A stretch of 34,630 bases of DNA from a bacterium (GTDB taxonomy: Bacteria; Hydrogenedentota; Hydrogenedentia; Hydrogenedentiales; SLHB01): positions 1 to 34,630 of the forward strand of contig JAAEQP010001430.1 in the NCBI GenBank assembly GCA_024231375.1, given 5' to 3'. The position numbers and the translations under genes are program-made. Shown here in pieces: positions 24,133 through 31,924 of this stretch. Positions within the stretch are counted from its first letter, which is position 1. Each line of letters opens with the position of its first letter. The notes below the pieces were generated by a model. The model ran no database searches and was not told where the DNA came from. It saw only the letters and a list, made by a program, of their open reading frames with translations.

Positions 24133-25377
24133 ATGAAGAAAGCACTTGTGTTGACGGCTCTGGTGGCGTTCTGTTTGACAGCGAACGCCGAGGCGCCCAA
24201 GGGTCCCGAATGGGTTCCCGGTCTGTTGACGCCTGAAGAAGCGGCCGAGGGCTTCTATCCTCTGTTCAACGGCGCGGACCTGGACGGTTGGTGGATCCGA
24301 GGGAGCAACAAGACCACCGCTTTCCTCGTACGCGACGGGAAACTCGTCGTGACCGGCGAAGAGGGCGGCGACTGGATCTTCACGGATCGCGAATACGAGA
24401 ACTTCGTGCTGCGCTACGAGTACTGCTGTGTAGACGGTGAGGGAAACTCCGGGGTGGCGATTCGCGCGACCAAGAACAACAACCCCGCCTTCTCCGGCAT
24501 GGAGATCCAGGTGTTGCGGCCGGGTTGGGAAACGGACTGGCAGCGGGCCGGCTCGTTGTACTCCACCGTGCCGCCGGCGGTCGAGGCCGACAAGCCCATG
24601 GGTGAGTGGAACACCGTCGAGATTCTCTGTGACGGAGCCCGCATCCGCACGACCATGAACGGCCAGGAACTGTACGATGTGCAGATCACCGATTTCACGC
24701 CGGAAGCCGTGAAGGACAGCGATTGGCAGAAGCCGCTCACGGAACGCGCGAAATGGGGACACATTGCGCTGCAAGGCCACGGCGACCATGTGGAATTCCG
24801 CAAGGTTCGCATCAAACCGTTGGCCAAATGCACAGGGTTCGCGCCCATGTTCAACGGGAAGGACCTGAACGGGTGGACCGTGGTCGGCGATGCCAAGTGG
24901 AGCGTCCTCGATGGCGGAATCGTGCGCGTGAATGGTGAGGGGATGACAGGACGCAGCGAGCTGCGATCCGTGGCCGAATACGACAACTTCGTGCTCAGCC
25001 TGTTCGTGAAGCCTCATGCCAAAGAAGGCGGCGGAGGCGCCAACAGCGGCGTGTTCTTCCGCGGCGCGGGCGATGCGCCCTGGCCCCGGACCTACGAAGC
25101 CCAAGTCGACAACCATGACCCGAACGGCCAGGTGACCGGCAGTACCTGGGACCAGGTGAAGGCCAGCGAACTGCGCGGCATGGACGATTGCTGGATGCAC
25201 ATGCTGGTGACCGCCGACGGACCCCACATCACGGTAGCGGTGAACGGCAAGGACGTGACCGACTACGTGAGCGAGAAGCACGAGTCGTGCCCGAAGGGCT
25301 GGTTCTCGCTTCAAGGCCATGATCCCAAATCCGTAGTGGATTTCCGCGACGTGGAGATCAAGGTACTCGGAAACTAG
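24133..25377 (+). CDS. Secreted tandem DUF1080 (3-keto-disaccharide hydrolase family) protein
   Basis: A 414-residue protein with signal peptide MKKALVLTALVAFCLTANAEA; ATG 24133 is 13 bp after the oxidoreductase stop. Two DUF1080 (LamG-like jelly-roll) domains are visible. The first is about residues 40-230, starting FYPLFNGADLDGWW and containing GNSGVAIRATKNNNPAFSGM. The second is about 235-414, starting FAPMFNGKDLNGWTVVGDAK and containing GGANSGVFFRGAGDAPWPRT and ending VVDFRDVEIKVL. The family includes enzymes cleaving 3-keto-glycosides by elimination/hydration and many uncharacterised secreted proteins. Lying between two Gfo/Idh/MocA genes, it probably acts on their product in the periplasm. 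Confidence 0.9.
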   Translation: MKKALVLTALVAFCLTANAEAPKGPEWVPGLLTPEEAAEGFYPLFNGADLDGWWIRGSNKTTAFLVRDGKLVVTGEEGGDWIFTDREYENFVLRYEYCCVDGEGNSGVAIRATKNNNPAFSGMEIQVLRPGWETDWQRAGSLYSTVPPAVEADKPMGEWNTVEILCDGARIRTTMNGQELYDVQITDFTPEAVKDSDWQKPLTERAKWGHIALQGHGDHVEFRKVRIKPLAKCTGFAPMFNGKDLNGWTVVGDAKWSVLDGGIVRVNGEGMTGRSELRSVAEYDNFVLSLFVKPHAKEGGGGANSGVFFRGAGDAPWPRTYEAQVDNHDPNGQVTGSTWDQVKASELRGMDDCWMHMLVTADGPHITVAVNGKDVTDYVSEKHESCPKGWFSLQGHDPKSVVDFRDVEIKVLGN

Positions 25378-25388
25378 AAGGAAGGGAC

Positions 25389-26540
25389 ATGATCGCGAAG
25401 GCATCCCTGTCTCGTAGACGTTTTCTGCAAGTATCGATGACGGCCGCCTCGGCGGGGGTTCTCCCCGCCAAGGCGGCCTTCGCCGTTTCACGCGGCGAGG
25501 ACACGGTCAGGGTGGGACTCATCGGCTTTGGCCGACGCGGCCGCGAACTGGCGGAACGCCTTCAAGCGTGCGCCGGTGTGGACGTGGTCGCCGTGTCCGA
25601 CGTCTCCACGCCCCATGATCGCCTGGCGCGTGAACTGCCGGGTGCTCGCGTCCTGCACCGTTGGGAAGATGTGGTGGGCACCGGTGACATTGACGCCGTG
25701 GTGATTGCCACGCCTGACCAGTGGCACGCGCCCATGACGCTGGCAGCCATGAAGGCCGGCAAGGATGTGTACTGCGAGCGGCCCATGGCGCTCACGTTGG
25801 GCGAGGCCCGTGCAGTGCGCGACTGCGCTCGGCACACCGGCCGGATGGTCCAAATCGGGTCGGAAACGGTTTCGGAGGGCCAGTGGGACACGGCCCGGCG
25901 TCTCATCGACGACGGCGTTGCCGGTCAGGTGCTGTGGTGTCAGGGCCGACTCGAACGCGCGACGAGCACGGCACCCGAGTGGGAAGCCTCTTGGGACTGT
26001 TCCCTGGGCGCGCCCTTGACGCGTCACCACGATCAACTCGCGGCGCTGTTGAAGGCCGTGGGGTCGGATTGTCCCGAACGCGTTTCCGCGGCGGGCGGCG
26101 TCTTCTCGAAGCGACATCGCGAGACACCCGACGCCTGCATCATGAGTGCGGAGTATCCGGCAGGGCACACCATTGTGCTGACGGCCTCGGCAGTGAGCCA
26201 ACCTGAGTTGCCTGCGGTGATTCGCGGCCGTGCGGCCACCTTACACATGGAAGGACGCCATGTCCGGGTCGTGGCCGAACCCGGCTTCGAGGAATGCCTG
26301 AAGCGCCGATTCGGGACCACGGGCGAAGTCCTGGTTCCTACCGCACCCGATAGAGATCACGTGGCGGACTGGGTAGAGTGTGTGCGGACACGCGAGCGCT
26401 GCGCCTGCGATTGCGAATCGGGCTACCGCGTGATGGTTGGGATCGCCTTGGCTGCCGAGGCGTACCGGACACGGCGTACGCTCGGCTACGACACGAAGAT
26501 GGAACGCGCAACCGTTGCCACACCCCGCCTGATGGTCTGA
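25389..26540 (+). CDS. Second exported Gfo/Idh/MocA family protein, degenerate catalytic motifs
   Basis: A 383-residue protein starting at ATG 25389 after AGAAGGAAGGG. The Tat signal is SRRRFLQVSMTAASAG. The nucleotide-binding fold is VRVGLIGFGRRGRELAERLQ, then VVIATPDQWHAPMTLAAMKA. The catalytic EKP motif reads YCERPMALT, an arginine in place of lysine. The segment matching 'GGRLTDWGVHLVDIAMW' of the first gene is APLTRHHDQLAALLKAV, without the aspartate. It is about 80 residues shorter than its neighbour. It may have lost dehydrogenase activity or act as a binding or partner subunit. It closes the three-gene operon and ends 15 bp from the convergent HAD gene. Confidence 0.85.
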   Translation: MIAKASLSRRRFLQVSMTAASAGVLPAKAAFAVSRGEDTVRVGLIGFGRRGRELAERLQACAGVDVVAVSDVSTPHDRLARELPGARVLHRWEDVVGTGDIDAVVIATPDQWHAPMTLAAMKAGKDVYCERPMALTLGEARAVRDCARHTGRMVQIGSETVSEGQWDTARRLIDDGVAGQVLWCQGRLERATSTAPEWEASWDCSLGAPLTRHHDQLAALLKAVGSDCPERVSAAGGVFSKRHRETPDACIMSAEYPAGHTIVLTASAVSQPELPAVIRGRAATLHMEGRHVRVVAEPGFEECLKRRFGTTGEVLVPTAPDRDHVADWVECVRTRERCACDCESGYRVMVGIALAAEAYRTRRTLGYDTKMERATVATPRLMV

Positions 26541-26555
26541 CCCCGCGCGGGATGC

Positions 26556-27191
26556 CTACCGCGCCAGAAGGTGGGCAATGGCCTCGGGCAGTTCGGTGAT
26601 GGCGCCAATGCGGACGTCAGCATCGTCCAACTCGCCCGGACCGCCAAACCCGTAAGCAGCGCCGACGGCCAACGCACTGTTGGCATGCGCGCCCGTCACA
26701 TCGCCGGACCGATCCCCCACGACAATCGCCGGACGTGCGTCCATGCACGCCAGGATGTCGCCAATCATGGCGGCCTTGTTCTCATACCCCTGCCCGATGC
26801 ACCGCACCACGGGAAGCAAGGGGCGCAGGTTGTGGGCATCGATGGCCTCGTTCACGTAGGGCACGGAACCGTTTGAGCAGGACGCCAAGGCGTGACCGGC
26901 ATCGCGCAGACCGGCCAGAATATCGAGGGTGCCGGGATACAATTCGCCGGCTTCCCCGATCAGGGCCAACTCACGCTCATTCGTGGCTTCCACCACATCA
27001 CCCTCCCGTCCGGGGGCGTGCGACGCCAGCCATTCTTCGTATTCCTCCACCGGTGCGCCGAATGTAGCCCAAATCCGCTCCTCTGTCGGCGCAATCAAGT
27101 TGAATTCCTCGAACACCTGTTGGACCGCGGGAATAGTGACCAAGTGCGTTTGAAGCAGGGTGCCGTCGATGTCGAAGATGATGAGGGCCAT
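26556..27191 (-). CDS. HAD-superfamily phosphatase (phosphoglycolate phosphatase-like)
   Basis: A 211-residue cytoplasmic enzyme. Motif I is IIFDIDGTLLQT with the nucleophilic and acid/base aspartates, motif II is LASCSNGS, the conserved lysine is in YENKAAMIGD, and motif III is AIVVGDRSGDVTGA. The helical cap lies between motifs I and II, as in Gph-type phosphatases and beta-phosphoglucomutases. The substrate cannot be told from sequence. ATG 27191 has GGAG at a rather long distance. It follows murJ by 80 bp on the same strand and could be co-transcribed. Confidence 0.88.
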   Translation of the reverse strand: MALIIFDIDGTLLQTHLVTIPAVQQVFEEFNLIAPTEERIWATFGAPVEEYEEWLASHAPGREGDVVEATNERELALIGEAGELYPGTLDILAGLRDAGHALASCSNGSVPYVNEAIDAHNLRPLLPVVRCIGQGYENKAAMIGDILACMDARPAIVVGDRSGDVTGAHANSALAVGAAYGFGGPGELDDADVRIGAITELPEAIAHLLAR

Positions 27192-27271
27192 GATGCGGCG
27201 GGGTCTCCTTGGGTTTTGCGTCGGTGGTGTAGACGAATTCTATCAGGTTGCGATGCGGGCTGTCACACGCT

Positions 27272-28858
27272 CTACTGGCCGCGCTTCCGGCGCAGCAGCG
27301 ACATGAAGTGCCCCAACTCCGCCACGCGAAGCAGGCGACATACGGCGCCGTAACTGACCACGGCCGCAACTATCGGCACGGCGACACAGGCCATGTCGGC
27401 CAGGAACGTACGGTCCGGGAGGAGGATATTCGTCCCTCTGTAGGCGCCGTACGTCAATGCTGCCATGATGGCCGTTGAGACCGCGATACGCATCACGGAT
27501 ACGAGGAATCCAAGCGTGGCAAGCTGGCCCAACTGACGGGAAAGCAGCACGTAGAGCACCACGAAGTTGAAGGTGTAGGAGACGGTCGTGGCCAAGGCCA
27601 AGCCCTTGTAGCCCAGGGGGCCGACGAGCAGGAGATTCAAGGCGATGTTCATCCCCATGCTGATCGAACCGACGATGACGGGTGTCTTCGTATTCTTCTG
27701 GGCAAAGAACCCCGTCACCGTGACCTTCACCCACGCAAACGAAATGAGGCCCATGGCGTAGATGGCGAGGGCCACGGCGGTCTGGTGCGTGTTCTCGGGG
27801 CCGAAACTGCGCCACCGTTCGAAGAGCAAACGAATGATGGGTTCGCCCAACACGATGAGGCCTGTCATGGCCGGTGCAACCAGAAAGAAGGTCTGGGTGA
27901 GGCCGTGGGAGACGGTGTCCCTGAGTTCATCCATATCCCCGCGCGCGACGGCAGCGGATGCGGCGGGCAACACCGCGGCCGCCGTGGCGAACCCGAACAC
28001 CGAAAGCGGCAACTGCACCAAGCGGTTGGCGTAGTAGAGGGCCGTGACCACGCCTTCGCCCAATGAGTACGCGAACAGCGTGTCCACCAATTTGTTCACC
28101 TCGCCTGCGGCCTGTCCCAGGACCACGGGACCCATGAGCGCCAAGATTGCCAGTACGCCGGGGTGTCTGAATCGAAAGCGGGGTAGCCACACGCCCACGT
28201 GACGTCCCGTGGCGATGTACATGGCGGCCAGTTGCGCCAGACCACCCAGCCAGACCCCAAAGACCAAGGCGTAGGCGGGATTGGGAAACCAGTCCATCAA
28301 CAACAGACAGGAGGCGATGAAGGCGACATTGAGAAGCGCGGGCGACCACGACGGCGTGGCATAGTGCCGCACGGTGAACAGGGCCCCCATGCCGAACACG
28401 GCCAAGCCGATGAAGAAGAGGTAGGGGAACGTCCAGCGCGCAAGCGTCACCAGCAACGCCAGTTCGTCAGGTGACCGTTCCGGACCGCCCGTGACGGGTT
28501 GCAGGGCATTAAGTCCTTGCAACAGCATCGGCGCCAGCACGACACCCAGAACGGTCAGTACGGCCAATAGCAGGAGCATGGCGCCCATGGCCGAAGCCAC
28601 CAACGCCTTGAAGTCCGCCTCGCTGCCCGTCTCGCGGGTGTCGGAGAAGACGGGCACGAACGCGGCGTTGAGGGCGCCTTCGCCCACGATGTCGCGGAGC
28701 ATGTTGGGCAGTTTGAAGGCGACCAGAAAGGCTTCGCGCGGACCGGCGGGCACGGCGGCCCACACCATGTCGCGTACGAGGCCGAGCATGCGGCTCAGCA
28801 GCGTGCCACCGGCGAGGATCGCCGTGAACTTGCTCAGTTGTCGTCGACTCAGGGCCAT
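27272..28858 (-). CDS. murJ: MurJ lipid II flippase
   Basis: A 528-residue polytopic membrane protein with about 14 helices. The N-terminal signature LLSRMLGLVRDMVWAAVPAG is followed by FLVAFKLPNMLRDIVGEGAL and NAAFVPVF, the diagnostic MurJ/MviN segment. Later, ANRLVQLPLSVFGFATAAAV then LPAASA and GEPIIRLLFERWRSFG are also standard. It flips the peptidoglycan precursor lipid II across the inner membrane. AAGGAAA lies ten bases before ATG 28858. It lies downstream of lnt, separated by a palindromic repeat region. Confidence 0.95.
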   Translation of the reverse strand: MALSRRQLSKFTAILAGGTLLSRMLGLVRDMVWAAVPAGPREAFLVAFKLPNMLRDIVGEGALNAAFVPVFSDTRETGSEADFKALVASAMGAMLLLLAVLTVLGVVLAPMLLQGLNALQPVTGGPERSPDELALLVTLARWTFPYLFFIGLAVFGMGALFTVRHYATPSWSPALLNVAFIASCLLLMDWFPNPAYALVFGVWLGGLAQLAAMYIATGRHVGVWLPRFRFRHPGVLAILALMGPVVLGQAAGEVNKLVDTLFAYSLGEGVVTALYYANRLVQLPLSVFGFATAAAVLPAASAAVARGDMDELRDTVSHGLTQTFFLVAPAMTGLIVLGEPIIRLLFERWRSFGPENTHQTAVALAIYAMGLISFAWVKVTVTGFFAQKNTKTPVIVGSISMGMNIALNLLLVGPLGYKGLALATTVSYTFNFVVLYVLLSRQLGQLATLGFLVSVMRIAVSTAIMAALTYGAYRGTNILLPDRTFLADMACVAVPIVAAVVSYGAVCRLLRVAELGHFMSLLRRKRGQ

Positions 28859-28929
28859 GGGTGCGAGGTTTCCTTATGTCGTGCACCTCGGAGAAGGCGA
28901 CTCACGTCTTGGCCGCTACGGGTAGACGC

Positions 28930-29109
28930 GAAAGCGGGGACACCGGTTTCGCTCAGCCGTGGCGCGTAGCCCGCGATAAGCGGGGGACAGCCACCCATTG
29001 TTGCCCTAAGAAGCGCAATAATGGGACGCAAGAGCTTGGCAGTCCCCGTTTGTCGCTTCTGTTTCTGTGTGTATGTGACTTCTTCAACAGCCCCACTGTC
29101 CCCGTTTTC
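28930..29109. repeat. REP/MITE-like palindromic element between lnt and murJ
   Basis: Outer inverted copies GAAAGCGGGGACACCGG (28930-28946) and CCACTGTCCCCGTTTTC (29093-29109) match at 14 of 17 positions when one is reverse-complemented. Inside is a nested palindrome: GGGGACAGCCA (28983-28993) with TGGCAGTCCCC (29037-29047), 10 of 11 paired, enclosing CCCATTGTT (28994-29002) with AATAATGGG (29017-29025). The repeated GGGGAC-type ends and strong secondary structure are typical of REP/RAYT-related or miniature transposable sequences. No transposase is encoded. Confidence 0.6.
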
Positions 29110-29113
29110 AGTG

Positions 29114-30679
29114 TCATCCCGGTGCAATAGATCCCTTCCTTCGGCGGATGGCTCCCGCGATCAGTAGTAGGGCCGACAGCAACGCCATCGCGGGAGGAAA
29201 GAACGTAGGACCGTTGGACAGGACCGGCTTCGCAGCGGCGGCGACGGGTACCGTGCCGATGAACCGATGCGCGATGGTGCTGCGAGGGTCGATGCCCGGA
29301 TAACGGGTCGGCGGACCCGGCCCGGCTGCGTATTGGTCGATGCCTGTGAACCGCCCCCACGGGTCAAAGGCGCCCGAGATGCCGGTATTGGCGCTATGTA
29401 TCAGCGGAAGCCGGGTCTCGATGGCCCGCACACGCGCCATCTCCAATTCCTGAGGTACAGCGTTGCTGCGGCCAAACCAACCCAGGTTGGTAATGACCAC
29501 CAGACAATCGGCGCCTGCCGCGCGTAGCTCCGCCGACATGGGACCAAACAACACCTCGAAACAGATGAGCGGTCCAAGGGTCCGGCCTTTCGCATCGAGC
29601 ACCTTGGCCTCGTGTCCAGCCTCGACGTTGCCGATGGCAGGCACGACCTTCTTGATGAAGGGCACGTACTCGCTGAAGGGCACGTATTCACCGAAGGGCG
29701 CGAGATGGCGCTTGTCGTAATGGTCGCCGATGACTCCCTCGGGTGTCACCAGATAGCTCGAGTTGAGGGAGCCGCCGGTGTCGGGATTCGTGCGGTGCGA
29801 ACCGATGTACATGGCCGCGCCCGTGTCGCGAGCGACGGAAACGATTTCGTCGATGATGCCCGGCCTGTCAATGTCGGCCATCACCAGGCTCTCGGGCCAT
29901 ACGATCAGATCGACCGGACCGTCTTCCGCGAGCATCCGCGACTTGGCGCACGCATTGCGCACCATCTCGACTGTGTACTCAGGGTCCCACTTCATTTCCA
30001 AGGGGAACGCGGCTTGGACGATGCCCGCCGTGTACGGGGCGCTGTCATAGTCGGCCTCGTCGAGCAATGCGCCGCCGATGGCATGGGTGCCGGCGAAGAT
30101 CACAACCACCGCAATCGCTTTGAGCCAGCGGCGGCTCGTGGTCGTCACACTCTCTGCTACGAGCGCGTTGACGGCCACAAGAATCCCCGACACGAGCGGC
30201 GCGCCCCCGATGGCGACCCACTGGAGAAACGGAAGATCCTTGCCCTGTGAATAGGCCAGGGAACCCCAGCCGAACCCCGAGAACACCGTGGCCTGGAGAT
30301 ACTCCATGGCCATCCAGAGGATGGGCAGCGTGAGCGCGCCGGGAAGGCGTGGGAAACGGCCCCGCAGCCACGTCCACGCCGCGCCCGTAGCTCCCCAGAA
30401 GAGGGCGAGGATGGCCGACAGAACCACATAGCCCCAGAAAGCCCACCCGCCGGCCCAGTAGACGTTGGTTATGAGCCACTGGAGCAGGACCAGATTGAAG
30501 GCGAATCCCGCCAGGAAGAACTGGACGAAGGCCGTCCGCGAACCGGCGTTGCGGCAGACACACAGAAGCGGCGCCAGCGCGATCCACGCCAGCGGGTAGA
30601 GATGCCAGGTTGGGAAGGACAACGCCAACGCGACGCCCGACGCGATCCCCCAGCCGTATGAACGTAGAAAGGCCCTCAT
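29114..30679 (-). CDS. lnt: Apolipoprotein N-acyltransferase
   Basis: A 521-residue membrane enzyme counted from ATG 30679 (MRAFLRSYGWGIASG); an upstream TTG at 30718 is possible. The N-terminal half has about six to seven helices, including PLAWIALAPLL and FSGFGWGSLAYSQ. The periplasmic nitrilase domain carries the Glu-Lys-Cys triad in IVWPES, YDKRHLAPFGEYVPF and GPLICFEVLF. A last helix (AMALLSALLLIAGAI) and basic tail end the protein. Lnt adds the third acyl chain to lipoproteins in diderm bacteria, consistent with the lipoproteins encoded here. A 10-bp inverted repeat overlaps its start codon. Confidence 0.95.
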   Translation of the reverse strand: MRAFLRSYGWGIASGVALALSFPTWHLYPLAWIALAPLLCVCRNAGSRTAFVQFFLAGFAFNLVLLQWLITNVYWAGGWAFWGYVVLSAILALFWGATGAAWTWLRGRFPRLPGALTLPILWMAMEYLQATVFSGFGWGSLAYSQGKDLPFLQWVAIGGAPLVSGILVAVNALVAESVTTTSRRWLKAIAVVVIFAGTHAIGGALLDEADYDSAPYTAGIVQAAFPLEMKWDPEYTVEMVRNACAKSRMLAEDGPVDLIVWPESLVMADIDRPGIIDEIVSVARDTGAAMYIGSHRTNPDTGGSLNSSYLVTPEGVIGDHYDKRHLAPFGEYVPFSEYVPFIKKVVPAIGNVEAGHEAKVLDAKGRTLGPLICFEVLFGPMSAELRAAGADCLVVITNLGWFGRSNAVPQELEMARVRAIETRLPLIHSANTGISGAFDPWGRFTGIDQYAAGPGPPTRYPGIDPRSTIAHRFIGTVPVAAAAKPVLSNGPTFFPPAMALLSALLLIAGAIRRRKGSIAPG

Positions 30680-30706
30680 CGCGCGAGCATCATGCGTGAG
30701 GGCCTT
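30669..30706 (-). promoter_or_regulatory. Hairpin over the lnt start codon (attenuator or terminator-like)
   Basis: Perfect 10-bp arms AAGGCCCTCA and TGAGGGCCTT with an 18-base loop. On the minus strand the ATG of lnt (30679-30677) runs into the 3' arm, and TTTCTACG follows the stem. It lies in the spacer between the secretin-like gene and lnt, so it could reduce lnt translation or end part of the upstream transcripts. Confidence 0.4.
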
Positions 30707-30739
30707 ATCGAAATTCAACCTATGTCTTCGCTTCGCCGG

Positions 30740-31924
30740 TTACAGTTCGTTCGGCATGCTGTCGATCTCGCTCTCGATGGCGTCGGCATTCGTCCATTGC
30801 TCTTCGCGCCAGAAGTTCATGGCCTTCTCCATCCGGTCCGTGTACTCCCGCACGTCCACGATGGTGGGCGACACGAAGATGAGGAGGTGCGACTTGAGCG
30901 CATCGTTGGTCCGGCCGCGGAACAGGACGCCCAGAAGGGGGATCCGGCCCGCGATGGGCACGCGCTTCTCAACGCGCCGTTCGATCTGCGAATTGAGACC
31001 GCCGATGACCAACGTCTCGCCATCGGGTACCATGACCATGCCGGTCTGAGACCGCGTGGAGAACACAGGAATGAGGAGATTGTTGATGTCCTTTCGGGTC
31101 AGCAGGTCGACAACGTCCAACTTGGTGATGTTGAGCTGCACAAGTTCGGGCGAAGCGATAGTCGGCGTCAACTCCATTTCGACACCCAGTTTGCGCCACG
31201 TGATGGACAACTGGGGCTGTCCATTCTTGTATGCCACCGCCTGGTATGGGTATTCGTCACCCGCGTTGATGGTGGCCTGGGCGCCATCGACGACCAGCAA
31301 CTCGGGTTTCGAGATAAGATCCGAATCCGTGCGCTTCTCAAGGGAACGGAAGATGCCGTCGATGGTGCCTCGGTCCGAGTCGACGATGCTCCACGAGAGG
31401 CCTGCGCCCTCCTGTTGGTTGGGGATACGCGTCCCTGCCTGTACGTTGCGGGGCGTCCACACCGTCCGCGACTCCGGCGTCAGGCGTGCATCGTCCGGAT
31501 GCCCGTCCACGAAGTTGTAGCCGTTGATCGGACCGTTGGCCCAGCCACCGTCCGGTGCGGGGACAGAGGCGGCGAAATCGGGTGTGAACGTGTTCGTGCC
31601 TACGCGCTCAAGCGCGTCACCGGTGCTCTCGAGCCCGGGATGGGTCTGACCGCGGCGCTTGAACCGGGTGTAGTTGAGGTTCGTGCCAATTTCGCGGTCG
31701 CCACGCTCATCGATCTGGCTGATCCAGACCTGAATCTGGACCTGCGCCAACGACTTGAGTTCGGGCTCGGGCGGCGGGGCTTCGGCTGCCGGCGCAGGCG
31801 CTGCCGGCGCAGGCGCTGCCGGCGCAGGCGCGGCCGGCGCAGGCGCGGCCTCCTCGGCGACTGCCCCCGTGACAGCAGCGAACAGTGCCAACCCCAGAAT
31901 CAGATACAGCCGCGGCCGGCTCAT
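30740..31924 (-). CDS. Short secretin-like (type II/III secretion family) protein with Ala-Pro repeat
   Basis: A 394-residue exported protein; the signal peptide MSRPRLYLILGLALFAAVTG precedes AVAEE. A low-complexity APAPAAPAPAA linker spans about residues 27-48. The C-terminal secretin domain is clear: LISKPELLVVDGAQATINAG then DEYPYQ, GVEMELTPTI, VMVPDGETLVIGGLNSQIER, the signature VPIAGRIPLLGVLFRGR and HLLIFVSPTIVD. The N0-N3 ring domains of full secretins (600-700 residues) are missing or reduced to one short domain. Its ATG overlaps the stop of the other secretin-like gene (ATGA, 31921-31924). Secretins form outer-membrane pores; a short form may be accessory. Confidence 0.88.
   Translation of the reverse strand: MSRPRLYLILGLALFAAVTGAVAEEAAPAPAAPAPAAPAPAAPAPAAEAPPPEPELKSLAQVQIQVWISQIDERGDREIGTNLNYTRFKRRGQTHPGLESTGDALERVGTNTFTPDFAASVPAPDGGWANGPINGYNFVDGHPDDARLTPESRTVWTPRNVQAGTRIPNQQEGAGLSWSIVDSDRGTIDGIFRSLEKRTDSDLISKPELLVVDGAQATINAGDEYPYQAVAYKNGQPQLSITWRKLGVEMELTPTIASPELVQLNITKLDVVDLLTRKDINNLLIPVFSTRSQTGMVMVPDGETLVIGGLNSQIERRVEKRVPIAGRIPLLGVLFRGRTNDALKSHLLIFVSPTIVDVREYTDRMEKAMNFWREEQWTNADAIESEIDSMPNEL
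31785..31850 (-). repeat. 15-bp tandem repeat encoding the Ala-Pro linker
   Basis: Four units of GCTGCCGGCGCAGGC (31785, 31800, 31815, 31830), plus a partial fifth, with one variable base. The unit codes for APAPA-type sequence in the secretin-like protein. Copy number is likely to vary between strains through slippage, which keeps the reading frame. Confidence 0.85.

Noticed and set aside
22683..25491. Long minus-strand open frames (about 500 codons) opposite the Gfo/Idh and DUF1080 genes
   Set aside because: They are shadows of high-GC codon bias on the coding strand; their translations lack any family motif and have skewed composition, while the plus-strand frames match known families throughout.
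31785..31850. Possible CRISPR-like array
   Set aside because: The 15-bp units are contiguous without spacers and code for an Ala-Pro linker in frame.
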